Positions 1 through 9,388 of a DNA stretch of 64,000 nucleotides are shown piece after piece. Source of the stretch: Ornithobacterium rhinotracheale DSM 15997 (GTDB taxonomy: Bacteria > Bacteroidota > Bacteroidia > Flavobacteriales > Weeksellaceae); NCBI RefSeq assembly GCF_000265465.1, contig NC_018016.1, positions 1,540,001-1,604,000 on the forward strand, written 5' to 3'. A model generated the notes under the pieces. That model was given only the letters and a program-made list of their open reading frames with translations. It did not search any database and was not told the DNA's origin. A program made the translations under genes and the position numbers. The first letter of the stretch is position 1. The number at the start of each line of letters is the position of its first letter.

Positions 1-822
1 AATGAAACTTCTAATCAAACAGATGAAAATTATTTAGATTTAGTAAATAAAGGCATTCAACATTGTTTAAGAGGAGATGTTTTTCAAATTGTATTGAGTC
101 GAAGATTTTCTCAGTCATACGAGGGTGATGAGTTTCAAGTGTATCGTGCTTTGCGTAGCATTAATCCATCTCCGTACTTATATTATTTTGATTATACTGA
201 TTATAAAATTTTTGGTTCAAGTCCAGAAAGTCAAATTATGCTTCAAGATGGTGAGGCAAAAATTCACCCCATTGCAGGGACTTTTAAACGCACAGGCAAC
301 GATAGCCAAGATGCCGAGTTATCTAAAAATTTATTAAGTGACGAGAAAGAGAATGCGGAACACACTATGCTTGTGGATTTGGCAAGAAATGATTTAAGCA
401 AGTTTTGCAAAAATGTGCGTGTAACGAAGTATAAAGAAATTCAGTGGTTTTCGCATGTGATACACATGGTGAGCGAAGTGAAGGGGGATTTTACAAAATC
501 TGAAAATCCGTTTGATTTAATTGCAGGAACTTTTCCACAAGGAACTTTAAGTGGCTCGCCTAAACACAGAGCACTTGAAATTATAGACCAATTAGAACCC
601 ACTTCTCGAGAATATTATGGCGGGTGTATCGGTTTTGTGGGGCTAAATGGAAGTGTGAATAAAGCGATAACGATTCGCTCGTTTTTAGCCAAAGAAAATA
701 AATTGCATTACCAAGCAGGGGCGGGAGTTGTAGAAAAATCAATTCCTGAAAATGAACGAAAAGAAGTGCTAAATAAATTGGGGGCTTTGACCAAAGCGAT
801 AGACAAAGCTGAAAAACTTTAA
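1..822 (+). CDS. trpE: Anthranilate synthase component I, 5'-truncated by the window
   Basis: Catalytic chorismate-binding part of TrpE, which with TrpG makes anthranilate from chorismate and glutamine in the first committed step of tryptophan synthesis. The frame is open from the first base, so roughly 190 N-terminal residues lie outside the window; 273 codons are visible. Family motifs are clear: QIVLSRRF, PIAGTFKRTG, a KENAEHTMLVDLARND block, GTLSGSPKHRALEIID and YYGGCIGFVG. The gene ends 10 bases before trpG and heads a trpEGDCF-BA cluster. The feedback-inhibition region and any leader peptide are upstream and cannot be judged. PabB and MenF share this fold, but the operon decides for TrpE. 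Confidence 0.97.
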   Translation, partial: NETSNQTDENYLDLVNKGIQHCLRGDVFQIVLSRRFSQSYEGDEFQVYRALRSINPSPYLYYFDYTDYKIFGSSPESQIMLQDGEAKIHPIAGTFKRTGNDSQDAELSKNLLSDEKENAEHTMLVDLARNDLSKFCKNVRVTKYKEIQWFSHVIHMVSEVKGDFTKSENPFDLIAGTFPQGTLSGSPKHRALEIIDQLEPTSREYYGGCIGFVGLNGSVNKAITIRSFLAKENKLHYQAGAGVVEKSIPENERKEVLNKLGALTKAIDKAEKL

Positions 823-832
823 TGATACTACC

Positions 833-1423
833 ATGAAAATATTATTATTTGATAATTACGATTCTTTTACTTATAATTTGGTACATTACTTAGAAGATAT
901 AATTTCGGAGAATGATACCATAGAGGTGCAAAAAAATGACCAAATAAGCCTTGAGGAAATTAATAATTATGATTTACTAGTACTCTCTCCAGGTCCAGGA
1001 GTTCCGTCTGAGGCGGGAATTTTAATCGATGTGATTAAAGAATATGTTGGTAAAAAACCGATTTTAGGCGTTTGTTTGGGCATGCAAGCCATTGCAGAGG
1101 CTTTTGGTGGAAGTTTAAAAAATCTTTCTAAAGTGCATCATGGCGTAGCCAGTAATTTAGTTTTGGCTGAAGAAAAAACTGTGTTATATGAAAATTTAGA
1201 ATCACCAATCCCTGTGGGGAGATACCACAGTTGGGTTGTAAATCCAGCGGATTTCCCAGAAGAATTGGTAATTACTTCTACTGACGAAGGAGGCGAAATC
1301 ATGTCTTTAAAACATCGTGAATATCCAATCGAGGCAGTTCAATTTCACCCAGAAAGTATTTTGACACCGCAAGGAAAACAAATGATGCGCAATTTTATAG
1401 AATATATTAAAACTAAAAAATGA
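833..1423 (+). CDS. trpG: Anthranilate synthase glutamine amidotransferase subunit
   Basis: Class I glutamine amidotransferase of 196 aa that hydrolyses glutamine and passes ammonia to TrpE. The oxyanion motif SPGPGVPSEAG is at residues 52-62, the nucleophile is Cys81 in GVCLGMQ, and His172/Glu174 in QFHPES complete the triad. A full-length, single-domain protein. It starts 10 bases after trpE and overlaps trpD by four bases (ATGA), which suggests translational coupling. In some bacteria the same subunit also serves PabB; nothing here tests that. Confidence 0.97.
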   Translation: MKILLFDNYDSFTYNLVHYLEDIISENDTIEVQKNDQISLEEINNYDLLVLSPGPGVPSEAGILIDVIKEYVGKKPILGVCLGMQAIAEAFGGSLKNLSKVHHGVASNLVLAEEKTVLYENLESPIPVGRYHSWVVNPADFPEELVITSTDEGGEIMSLKHREYPIEAVQFHPESILTPQGKQMMRNFIEYIKTKK

Positions 1424-2412
1424 AAGAAATACTCCAATATTTGTTCAGCTACAACACGCTAAACTACGAAGAAGCAAAGTCCATTATGTTGCAGATTCCG
1501 CAAGGCGTGTTCAATGATGCAGAAATCACATCTTTCATCACTGTAATGATGATGCGTAGCATAAGAATCGAGGAATTGAGAGGTTTTTCTGATGCTTTGA
1601 TAGAGATGGCTCACCCCATTAATCTCGGCACAAGAGATTTAGTCGATATTGTGGGAACGGGGGGCGATGGCAAAAATACTTTTAATATTTCGACTTTGGC
1701 ATGTTTTGTCGTGGCTGGAGCTGGGCAGAAAGTGGCAAAACACGGAAACTATGGTTCGTCATCGGTTTCAGGCTCGTCCAATGTTATGGCTCATATGGGT
1801 TATGAATTTACCAATGACGAAGCCGCTTTGCAACGACAGCTTAGCGAGGCTAATATTTGTTTTATGCACGCACCAAAATTTCATCCGTCGTTGGGGAAAG
1901 TTGCACCGATTCGTAAAAATTTAGGTTTTCGCACATTTTTTAATATGGTGGGGCCACTTGTAAATCCTGCCAAACCTAAGCATTCCATGCTGGGGGTATT
2001 TAATTCAGAAATGGGACGAATTTATAATTACTTATTGCAGGAGCGCGAGGAGCATTTTATGATTGTGCATTCGCTTGAGGGCTACGACGAAATTTCGCTC
2101 ACAGGCGAATCGGTCATCACCACAGAGAAAGGTACTAAGCTTCTAAATCCGCAAGAGCTTTTAAGCCAAAAAGTAAAAGCCGAAGAATTATATGGCGGAA
2201 ATACCACCGAGGAAGCAGCGCAAATTTTCAAAAACATTTTAGAAGGAAAAGGGACAAAGGCACAGAACGAAGTCGTAATTACCAATGCGGCTTTAGCCTT
2301 AGAAAATACCAATAAATTCGGAGATTTTGCCACCTGCCGAGCCATGGCAGAGGAAAGCCTAATGAACGGAAAAGCTTTGCAATCACTTCAACAATTAATT
2401 AAAAACCAATGA
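1420..2412 (+). CDS. trpD: Anthranilate phosphoribosyltransferase
   Basis: 330-aa class IV phosphoribosyltransferase that joins anthranilate to PRPP. The PRPP-binding glycine loop GTGGDGKNTFNIST is near residue 80, followed by KHGNYGSSSVSGS and by the family segment GFRTFFNMVGPLVNPA near residue 170. The length is normal for the family. It overlaps trpG by four bases at its start and trpC by four bases at its end, so translation of the three genes is probably coupled. Confidence 0.97.
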   Translation: MKEILQYLFSYNTLNYEEAKSIMLQIPQGVFNDAEITSFITVMMMRSIRIEELRGFSDALIEMAHPINLGTRDLVDIVGTGGDGKNTFNISTLACFVVAGAGQKVAKHGNYGSSSVSGSSNVMAHMGYEFTNDEAALQRQLSEANICFMHAPKFHPSLGKVAPIRKNLGFRTFFNMVGPLVNPAKPKHSMLGVFNSEMGRIYNYLLQEREEHFMIVHSLEGYDEISLTGESVITTEKGTKLLNPQELLSQKVKAEELYGGNTTEEAAQIFKNILEGKGTKAQNEVVITNAALALENTNKFGDFATCRAMAEESLMNGKALQSLQQLIKNQ

Positions 2413-3188
2413 GCATTTTAGATAAAATCGTAGCGCATAAAAAGGAGGAAATCGAATTCGAGAAACGAAGAATCTCGGTAGAAGAATTGATGGATCGCAA
2501 GCATTTTCATCGCAAGAGCATGAATTTTGCTTGGCATTTAAAAGAAGATCCATTTGGGATCATTGCCGAATTTAAAAGAAAATCTCCGTCCAAAAGCGAT
2601 ATCAATATTGGGGCAAAAGTAGAAGATATTGTCCCGATTTATAAAGCATGCGGGGCTGCTTGTGTTTCGGTGCTCACAGATTCGCATTTCTTTGGCGGCA
2701 GTTTGGAGGATTTAAAAAATGCCCGAAAATACGGTTTGCCTTTGTTGCGCAAAGACTTTATTTTAGATCCGTATCAATTATATCAAGCCAAAGCCTTTGG
2801 TGCAGACGCCGTTTTGCTAATTGCTAATATTTTAGAACGAAATCAAATCAAGGATTTAACCGATTATGCCAAGGATTTAGGATTGCAAGTTTTGCTTGAA
2901 TTTTATGGTGGAGAGGATTTCTCAAAATATTATAACAAAGTGAAAATGGTAGGCATCAATAACCGAAATTTAAACACTTTTGAGGTAGATTATCAGCACG
3001 CAATTCGTATGCGAAACGAGTTGCCAGCCGAGGTTTTGAGCGTGGCTGAAAGTGCTATTTACTCGCCCGAGATTTATTTGGAATTAAAAAAGAATGGTTT
3101 TGATGCATTTTTGATGGGCGAATATTTTATGAAAACGAACCAGCCAGAAGAGACTTTTAAAAACTTTATCCAAGCGATTCAACCATGA
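2409..3188 (+). CDS. trpC: Indole-3-glycerol phosphate synthase
   Basis: 259-aa TIM-barrel enzyme that closes the indole ring from carboxyphenylamino-deoxyribulose phosphate. Diagnostic segments are IIAEFKRKSPSKSDI (catalytic Lys on beta-1), LLRKDFILDPYQ (beta-3), VLLEFYGGEDF, GINNRNLNTFEVD and the phosphate-binding end FLMGEYFMKT. It is not fused to TrpF, unlike the E. coli enzyme. Start and stop overlap trpD and trpF by four bases each. Confidence 0.97.
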   Translation: MSILDKIVAHKKEEIEFEKRRISVEELMDRKHFHRKSMNFAWHLKEDPFGIIAEFKRKSPSKSDINIGAKVEDIVPIYKACGAACVSVLTDSHFFGGSLEDLKNARKYGLPLLRKDFILDPYQLYQAKAFGADAVLLIANILERNQIKDLTDYAKDLGLQVLLEFYGGEDFSKYYNKVKMVGINNRNLNTFEVDYQHAIRMRNELPAEVLSVAESAIYSPEIYLELKKNGFDAFLMGEYFMKTNQPEETFKNFIQAIQP

Positions 3189-3802
3189 AACTAAAAGTTT
3201 GCGGGCTCACTCAAATGGAACAAATCCAAGAGCTTATGGCTCTTGGGGTGGATTATTTGGGATTTATTTTTTATCCTAAATCGCCACGCTATGTGCTCAA
3301 CCATTTAAGCCTTGAAAAAATCGCAGAAATTCCATTTTCGCAAAAAGTGGGGGTGTTTGTAAACGAAGATTTAGCCCAATTGCTTAAAATTGTAAATACG
3401 GCAAATTTAAATTTGGTGCAATTGCATGGCGATGAAGACGAAATGTATCTCCAAAATTTGAGAGAAAAATTAAATCCTGAAGTAAAAATCATCAAAGTTT
3501 GTAGAGTGGGAGAAAATTTAAACTTGCCCAAAAATCATCAAAATATCGATTTTTTGCTTTTCGATACCGATTCTAAAGCCTATGGCGGAACGGGGAAAAC
3601 TTTTGATTGGCAACTTTTAAATCAAGTGAAAACAGACCAAAAGTATTTTTTAAGCGGAGGCGTAAGTTTAAATAATTTAGCCCAAGCTAAAAATCTAAAC
3701 CCCAAACCGTTTGCCTTGGACATCAATAGTAAATTTGAGATTTCGGCAGGGGTGAAAGATCTGGAACTTATAGCACAAATGAAGGAGCTAATGAAAGTAT
3801 AG
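3185..3802 (+). CDS. trpF: Phosphoribosylanthranilate isomerase
   Basis: 205-aa TIM-barrel isomerase acting between TrpD and TrpC in the pathway. The N-terminal KVCGLTQ holds the catalytic Cys, then GFIFYPKSPRYV, VQLHGDE, LFDTDSKAYGGTGKTFDW and the C-terminal LSGGV phosphate loop. The general-acid Asp is in FDTDS. The start overlaps the trpC stop by four bases. The gene ends the tightly coupled trpEGDCF block; a 248-bp repeat-containing spacer follows before trpB. Confidence 0.96.
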   Translation: MKLKVCGLTQMEQIQELMALGVDYLGFIFYPKSPRYVLNHLSLEKIAEIPFSQKVGVFVNEDLAQLLKIVNTANLNLVQLHGDEDEMYLQNLREKLNPEVKIIKVCRVGENLNLPKNHQNIDFLLFDTDSKAYGGTGKTFDWQLLNQVKTDQKYFLSGGVSLNNLAQAKNLNPKPFALDINSKFEISAGVKDLELIAQMKELMKV

Positions 3803-3848
3803 CGATAAAGAAAATAAGAATTTTTGGTATTTTTTTCAATAAATGATT

Positions 3849-4014
3849 TTGAGGAGTAGAAGAATGCACGGTAGGAGTTCATAAAATTGATAATTTATCA
3901 AAGAATAGCGTGTAGGAATAGAAGAATGAATGGTAGGAGTGCAAGAATAGCGTGTAGAAATAGAAAAATGACCAGTAGGATTGTATAAATGGCTTGTAGG
4001 AATGCGAAAATAAA
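3849..4014 (+). repeat. Degenerate 21-nt tandem repeat between trpF and trpB
   Basis: About seven to eight units of roughly 21 nt fill most of the trpF-trpB spacer. The clearest are 3910-3930, 3931-3951, 3952-3972, 3973-3993 and 3994-4014, sharing a core like GTAGGAATAGAAGAATG. The earlier units (3849-3889) are followed by a poorly matching copy. The transcript strand is purine-rich. Because 21 is a multiple of three, the reverse strand reads as a seven-residue periodic peptide (IPTRYS-like). I treat that as a by-product, since no start or family supports a gene. Confidence 0.75.
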
Positions 4015-4050
4015 GAATTTTTAAACAAGAAAACAATAAAATAAAACAAA

Positions 4051-5238
4051 ATGAATTATAGAAATCCAGATAAAAACGGCTATTATGGAGAATTTGGAGG
4101 TGCATTTGTCCCTGAAATGCTCTACCCCAATGTGCAAGAATTGCAAGAAAATTATTTGAAAATCATAGAGAGCGAATCGTTTAAAAACGAATTTAATGAT
4201 TTGCTTAAAAACTATGTGGGGCGCGAGACGCCACTGTATTTTTCTAAAAAATTAAGCGAAAAATATGGAGCACAAATTTATCTCAAGCGCGAAGATTTAA
4301 ACCACACGGGGGCGCATAAAATCAATAATGCGCTGGGGCAAGCACTTTTAGCCAAAAAATTGGGAAAACATAGAATTATTGCCGAAACGGGCGCAGGACA
4401 ACACGGCGTGGCTACGGCTACGGCTTGTGCTTTGCTCGATATGGAATGCATTGTTTACATGGGCGCAGTCGATATTGAAAGACAAGCACCCAATGTGGCT
4501 CGTATGGAAATGCTCGGTGCGAAGGTAGTGCCTGCAACTTCGGGCTCTAAAACGCTAAAAGACGCTGTAAATGAGGCGTTGAGAGATTGGATCAATAATC
4601 CAACAACTACACACTACATCATTGGGAGTGCCGTGGGGCCTCACCCTTTCCCTGATATGGTGGCGAGATTTCAAAGTGTGATTTCGGAGGAAATCAAAAA
4701 GCAATTAAACGAAAAAATCGGACGAGAAAATCCTGATTATGTGATTGCTTGCGTGGGAGGTGGAAGTAATGCCGCAGGAACATTTTACCATTTTGTAAAC
4801 GAAGAATCGGTGAAAATTATCGGAGCAGAAGCGAGCGGACTTGGTGTTGATTCTGGCGAAACGGCAGCGACTACGGCTTTAGGTACGGTGGGAGTTTTGC
4901 ACGGGTTCCAGAGTTTGGTTATGCAAACTAAAGATGGACAAGTGATTGAGCCTTATTCTATTTCGGCAGGATTAGATTATCCAGGAATTGGACCTATGCA
5001 CGCTAATTTATTTACGCAAAAACGAGCAGAATTTATTCCTGTATCAGATGATGAAGCATTGAAAGCAGCTTATGAATTAACGAGAGAAGAAGGAATAATC
5101 CCAGCACTCGAAAGCTCGCATGCACTTGCGATTTTACCTAAGAAAAACTTTAAAAAAGACGATGTTGTGGTAATTTGTTTAAGCGGAAGAGGAGACAAAG
5201 ACATGGCGACTTATTTGAAAAAAATGAACGAATTTTAA
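4051..5238 (+). CDS. trpB: Tryptophan synthase beta chain
   Basis: 395-aa PLP enzyme that condenses indole with serine. The N-terminal [12 protein letters not shown] is typical of TrpB1. The Schiff-base lysine is Lys90 in [13 protein letters not shown], the PLP-phosphate loop is [10 protein letters not shown], and the C-terminal SGRGDKDM is intact. This is the canonical TrpB1 partner of the TrpA encoded 10 bases downstream, rather than the solo TrpB2 form. It is separated from trpF by the repeat region, so it may have separate expression or rely on read-through. Confidence 0.97.
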   Translation: MNYRNPDKNGYYGEFGGAFVPEMLYPNVQELQENYLKIIESESFKNEFNDLLKNYVGRETPLYFSKKLSEKYGAQIYLKREDLNHTGAHKINNALGQALLAKKLGKHRIIAETGAGQHGVATATACALLDMECIVYMGAVDIERQAPNVARMEMLGAKVVPATSGSKTLKDAVNEALRDWINNPTTTHYIIGSAVGPHPFPDMVARFQSVISEEIKKQLNEKIGRENPDYVIACVGGGSNAAGTFYHFVNEESVKIIGAEASGLGVDSGETAATTALGTVGVLHGFQSLVMQTKDGQVIEPYSISAGLDYPGIGPMHANLFTQKRAEFIPVSDDEALKAAYELTREEGIIPALESSHALAILPKKNFKKDDVVVICLSGRGDKDMATYLKKMNEF

Positions 5239-5248
5239 ACCTAAAGAA

Positions 5249-5983
5249 ATGAAAAAATTAAATATATATTTCACAGCAGGAATGCCAGCTTTGGAAGACA
5301 CGGCAGAAATTGCGCGTGTGGCACAAGAGGCGGGTGCTGATATGCTTGAAATTGGAATTCCGTATTCTGATCCCGTGGCAGATGGTCCTGTGATTCAAGA
5401 TGCGCACATGAAAGCCCTTGCCAACGGAATGACGATTGAAAAATTGTTTGAGCAATTGGCTACGATTAAAGAAACAGTAACGATTCCCAAAATTCTGATG
5501 GGATACTTGAATCCCGTTTTGCAATTTGGGTTTGAGAATTTTTGTAAAAAATGTGCCGAAAATGGAATTTCTGGTTTGATTTTGCCTGATTTGCCACCCG
5601 TGGAATTTGAGAAAAAATACGGTGCAATCCTTCAAAAATATAATTTAAATTTCACTTTTTTGGTAACGCCCGAAACTTCAGACGAGCGTATCAAATATTT
5701 AGACAGTTTAAGCTCTGGTTTTGTGTATGCTGTGAGCTCATCGTCCACCACGGGCAATGCCGAAAAGCAGATTAATAACGAGGCTTATTTGGATAGATTG
5801 CAAAAATTAAATCTTAATAATCCCGTGATGATAGGTTTTGGGATTAAGAATAAAGCTGATTTTGAAAAAGTAACCCAGAAAGCCGATGGTGGAATCATCG
5901 GGACAGCTTTTGTAAAGATTTTGCTTGAAAACAAAGATTGGAAAGATAAGGCTAAAAGCTTTATTCAGTCGGTGAAGAATTAA
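5249..5983 (+). CDS. trpA: Tryptophan synthase alpha chain
   Basis: 244-aa TIM barrel that cleaves indole-3-glycerol phosphate and channels indole to TrpB. Visible motifs are the catalytic Glu in LEIGIPYSDPVADGPVIQ, the Asp in GLILPDLPP, and GIGF-like GFGIKN with the GGIIGTAFVK phosphate end. Slightly shorter than the roughly 268-aa enterobacterial form, as is common in this phylum. Last gene of the cluster; a strong hairpin terminator follows at about 5998-6034. Confidence 0.97.
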   Translation: MKKLNIYFTAGMPALEDTAEIARVAQEAGADMLEIGIPYSDPVADGPVIQDAHMKALANGMTIEKLFEQLATIKETVTIPKILMGYLNPVLQFGFENFCKKCAENGISGLILPDLPPVEFEKKYGAILQKYNLNFTFLVTPETSDERIKYLDSLSSGFVYAVSSSSTTGNAEKQINNEAYLDRLQKLNLNNPVMIGFGIKNKADFEKVTQKADGGIIGTAFVKILLENKDWKDKAKSFIQSVKN

Positions 5984-5997
5984 GCTTTTAAGCTAAA

Positions 5998-6034
5998 GAA
6001 AAAAGGCGATTTCATTTTGAAATCGCCTTTTTTA
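5998..6034. terminator. Bidirectional intrinsic terminator between trpA and dsbD
   Basis: A 14-bp perfect stem (AAAGGCGATTTCA with its complement) closes a short T loop and is flanked by an A-run on one side and a T-run on the other. It therefore serves both converging genes, trpA on plus and dsbD on minus. Confidence 0.9.
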
Positions 6035-6047
6035 TGGTTTTTAAAAT

Positions 6048-8126
6048 TTATTTATTCTTAAATTTTTGAATCCCTTCTTCTAGCCAATTCAAATATTTTT
6101 CGGGATCAAGTTCCGCCCCGATAGGTTCGTTGTATCGGTTAAAATCAGGATCGATGATGATGTACAATGGCTGAGAATTTGATTTAAATTCTTTAATCTG
6201 CAAAGCTGTCCATTTATCGCCTAAAGTTTTAAGTTTTCTGCCTTTTTCTTCAGAAAAAACTTGTTCAGCTTCTGGCAATTTTTCAAAGCTATCTACATAC
6301 AAGGAAGCCAAAACCACATCGTTGCTCAATTTTTCTTTCACCTTTGGATTGCTCCACACATTTCCCTCCACACGGCGGCAGTTGGCACAAGTTTTTCCCG
6401 TAAAATCAAGCATCACAGGTTTGTTTACCTTTTTGGCATAAGCAAAGGCATCATCTAAATCATGAAAACTTGGAATTTGGTGCGGGCCATAATGTGCGTT
6501 TGGTGGCAAATCGCTTGCTTCGCTGGAAGTGGAGCTTACACGACCAGAAAGTCCCATTGGGGATTCGCTATAAATCTGAGGAGGAATCAAGCCGTCTACA
6601 ATTTTAAGCGGTGCGCCCCAAATACCAGGTAATAAATAAAATACAATCACAAAGCTGACTAAGGCAAATAATAATCTCGGTGTGCCGATACGCTCTGTTA
6701 CGCTATCCAATGGCATGCGGAAAACATTTAATAAGTATAATCCCATGACAAAGAAAATCGCTACCCAAGCGGCTACGAAAATTTCTCTCTCAAGCCAGTG
6801 CAAGTCTAGCACCATATCTGCGTTTGACAAGAATTTCATTGCAAAAGCCAATTCAATAAAACCAAGACAAACTTTTACTGTGTTAAGCCAGCCTCCTGAG
6901 CTTGGCAATGAATTTAACCAGCTTGGGAAAATAGCAAATAAAGTAAATGGCAATGCCAAAGCAAATGAGAATCCAAACATTCCAATGGCAGGCGCAAGAA
7001 TTTGTCCGCCACGGGCTGATTCTACCAATAAAGTCCCTACGATAGGTCCTGTACACGAGAATGAAACGAGCACCAAAGTAAGAGCCATAAAGAAGATACC
7101 AATGTATCCCCCTTTGTCAGCGTTTTTGTCGGCTTTGTTAATCCATTTAGAAGGTAAAGTAATTTCAAACGCGCCAAAGAATGAAACAGCGAAAATAATG
7201 AAAATAACAAAAAATGCAAAGTTCAAAACAGGGTGCGAAGCAATTTCGTTTAAGGCACTTGCCCCAAAAATTAAGGTAACTAATAAGCCTAAACCTACAT
7301 AAATGGTAATGATTGAAACACCGTAAACAAATGCTTTGAAAATCCCCGAACCGCGTGTTTTGCTTTGTTTGGTAAACATACTCACCGTTAGCGGAATCAT
7401 AGGGAACAAGCAAGGCATCAACAAGGCGGCAAATCCACCTAAAAGTCCAAGAATGAAAATATCAAATAATCCTTTTTTCTTTTCTTGTTTCTGTGCTTCT
7501 TTGTGCGTGGCAGATGTTACATCTGTTTTATTTTGCTGAATAGTATCAACGGTGAAAGCCCCTGCATTTTCGTTTAATAAAGCAGAGTCTACAGTTGCAG
7601 GCTGTGTTTCGGTTTGCGTGTTTTCTGCTACGGTAGTTTCTTGTGTTGCGTTAGCAGAAGCTGCAGAAGCTTTTAAATCAAAGCTAAATTCCTTGTAATC
7701 AGGAGCTATGCAACGAGAGTCATCACAAGCTTGGAAAGTTACATCTACGGCAACTTTGGTGTCTTTGAGTGCTTTTACCTCTTGGGTAAAGGTTACTTTG
7801 TTTTCGTAGAATTTATGTTGTTCGTTGAACGCAGGCACAAATTCATCGTGTAATTTCCCGCTTTCTTTTATTTTACCTACGAGTTCATAATCTTTATTTT
7901 TCTTCCAATCAAATGAAGTTGGAATCCCCACGCCACCCTCAGGGTGCTGGATAGAGTAGATGTGCCAGCCCGCATCCATCGTTGCTGTGAAAATTAATTG
8001 GTAATTGCCATTTTCAAGCGTTTTTTGCTCGGTTTTCCAGTGGACTGGATTGAGCATTTGAGCCAGTGCAAATCCACAAATGATGGTAAATAAAAGACTT
8101 AGTCTAATTTTTGTAAATTCAAACAT
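6048..8126 (-). CDS. dsbD: Thiol:disulfide interchange protein DsbD
   Basis: 692-aa inner-membrane protein that moves electrons from cytoplasmic thioredoxin to periplasmic thiol partners. A signal peptide (residues 1-23, ending ALAQ) is followed by the periplasmic alpha domain with Cys in CDDSRC near residue 155, a low-complexity linker, and the polytopic beta domain (about 220-505) with Cys at LLMPCLFPM and SCTGP. A C-terminal thioredoxin domain carries CANC near residue 585. All three redox-active pairs appear present. Its start overlaps the 3' end of tilS by 28 bases, so the two are probably co-transcribed. The signal peptide fixes the start. Confidence 0.93.
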   Translation of the reverse strand: MFEFTKIRLSLLFTIICGFALAQMLNPVHWKTEQKTLENGNYQLIFTATMDAGWHIYSIQHPEGGVGIPTSFDWKKNKDYELVGKIKESGKLHDEFVPAFNEQHKFYENKVTFTQEVKALKDTKVAVDVTFQACDDSRCIAPDYKEFSFDLKASAASANATQETTVAENTQTETQPATVDSALLNENAGAFTVDTIQQNKTDVTSATHKEAQKQEKKKGLFDIFILGLLGGFAALLMPCLFPMIPLTVSMFTKQSKTRGSGIFKAFVYGVSIITIYVGLGLLVTLIFGASALNEIASHPVLNFAFFVIFIIFAVSFFGAFEITLPSKWINKADKNADKGGYIGIFFMALTLVLVSFSCTGPIVGTLLVESARGGQILAPAIGMFGFSFALALPFTLFAIFPSWLNSLPSSGGWLNTVKVCLGFIELAFAMKFLSNADMVLDLHWLEREIFVAAWVAIFFVMGLYLLNVFRMPLDSVTERIGTPRLLFALVSFVIVFYLLPGIWGAPLKIVDGLIPPQIYSESPMGLSGRVSSTSSEASDLPPNAHYGPHQIPSFHDLDDAFAYAKKVNKPVMLDFTGKTCANCRRVEGNVWSNPKVKEKLSNDVVLASLYVDSFEKLPEAEQVFSEEKGRKLKTLGDKWTALQIKEFKSNSQPLYIIIDPDFNRYNEPIGAELDPEKYLNWLEEGIQKFKNK

Positions 8127-9388
8127 AGTTCAGTATTCTTGTTTATTGTAAATCTTTGGTCTTGGCGCATTCCCACCACCCACATAATCTCATCGTTGGC
8201 AGTAGTGAGTACCCAAGTTTTTTCTTTTTGTAATTTATTTAATTTTAAATCTTTAAAAAACTTGCTCAGTTTCTTTTTGCCGTTCATTCCCGCAGGATAA
8301 AAGAAATCGCCATTTTGTGGTTTTCTTAATTTCAGCGGAAAAGAAACTTTATCGGCATCAAATGTAATTAAATTTTGCGAATTTTTATTTTGGTCTAAAG
8401 TGAATTTCCACGAGAATGGCTTATGGATTTCTTCATTCAAGGCTAAGAAATAAATTGCATCAAAATCGATTTTTTCATTTTTAGTCAAGATTAAATGCTT
8501 GCGATCTTTGATTAAACGATAATTTTCGTTAGCAATTTCGGCACTGTTTTCGGCATAAATTAGCTTTTTGATTTCCTGAGGAGCAGTGAAACCATAAGTT
8601 TTAAATAAATGAAAAAGATAAGTGTCTAGCGGAATTAATTCGCTTAATTCTTTAATTTTAATAAAAATCGAATTATCGGTGTTGGGGCTAAATAATTTAT
8701 CTTTTAATGCTTGAATGTGATTATCTATAATCATTTCGTCTTGTTGCAGAAAATTAATGCTTTTTTCAAAACCAAAACGATATTCGGGGCATTTTTCCTC
8801 TAATTCAGGCAAAACCACATTGCGCAAGTGATTGCGTAAATAATCATTTTCTGCATTGCTTTTATCCTCTCTCCAGGGAATATTATGTGCAATGGCATAT
8901 TCCAGAATTTGCTTTTTGGTGGTTTTTAACAAAGGTCGCCAAATACCATTGTTAAATATTTCCATTCCCGCAACGCCTTCAATGCCAGAACCTCGCAAAA
9001 GATTGATGATTAAAGTCTCGATATTGTCGTCCAAGTGATGAGCCGTAGCCAAACAATCAAAATGCTGTTTTTCTATAATTTTTCGAAACCAAGCATAGCG
9101 TAGCTCTCTCGCAGCCATTTGGGTAGAGAGTTTATTTTCTTTTTTAAAAGATTTGGTGTCAACCGATTTTGTGAAAAAATCAATTCCATATTCTTTGCAA
9201 AAAGATTTGACCAAGGCTTGGTCTTTGTCGCAATCTTTAGGTCTTAAATTAAAATTCATATGAGCAGCTGCCACTTTTATATCGTGCGAGTGCAGCAGGT
9301 GCAATAAAACCATGCTATCTGCCCCACCGCTGGTAGCCACAAGAATTTTTTTATTAAAAAATGTGTCTAAATCAGAAACTAATCCCAA
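8099..9388 (-). CDS. tilS: tRNA(Ile)-lysidine synthase, TTG start
   Basis: 429-aa N-type ATP pyrophosphatase that converts C34 of the CAU-anticodon tRNA-Ile to lysidine so that it reads AUA. The PP-loop SGGADS is at residues 20-25, then LRPKDCDKDQ and ATAHHLDDNIETLIINLLRGSGIEGVAG, followed by the TilS C-terminal domain with LRKPQNGD. The start is a TTG. An in-frame stop lies five codons upstream and the next ATG falls inside the PP-loop, so TTG is the only sensible choice. It overlaps the upstream permease gene by 10 bases and dsbD by 28. Confidence 0.94.
   Translation of the reverse strand: MGLVSDLDTFFNKKILVATSGGADSMVLLHLLHSHDIKVAAAHMNFNLRPKDCDKDQALVKSFCKEYGIDFFTKSVDTKSFKKENKLSTQMAARELRYAWFRKIIEKQHFDCLATAHHLDDNIETLIINLLRGSGIEGVAGMEIFNNGIWRPLLKTTKKQILEYAIAHNIPWREDKSNAENDYLRNHLRNVVLPELEEKCPEYRFGFEKSINFLQQDEMIIDNHIQALKDKLFSPNTDNSIFIKIKELSELIPLDTYLFHLFKTYGFTAPQEIKKLIYAENSAEIANENYRLIKDRKHLILTKNEKIDFDAIYFLALNEEIHKPFSWKFTLDQNKNSQNLITFDADKVSFPLKLRKPQNGDFFYPAGMNGKKKLSKFFKDLKLNKLQKEKTWVLTTANDEIMWVVGMRQDQRFTINKNTELCLNLQKLD

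Noticed and set aside
3836-4105. 89-aa minus-strand frame with heptapeptide-like repeats
   Set aside because: The periodicity follows from the 21-nt DNA repeat; the frame runs into trpB antisense and has no promoter or family support.
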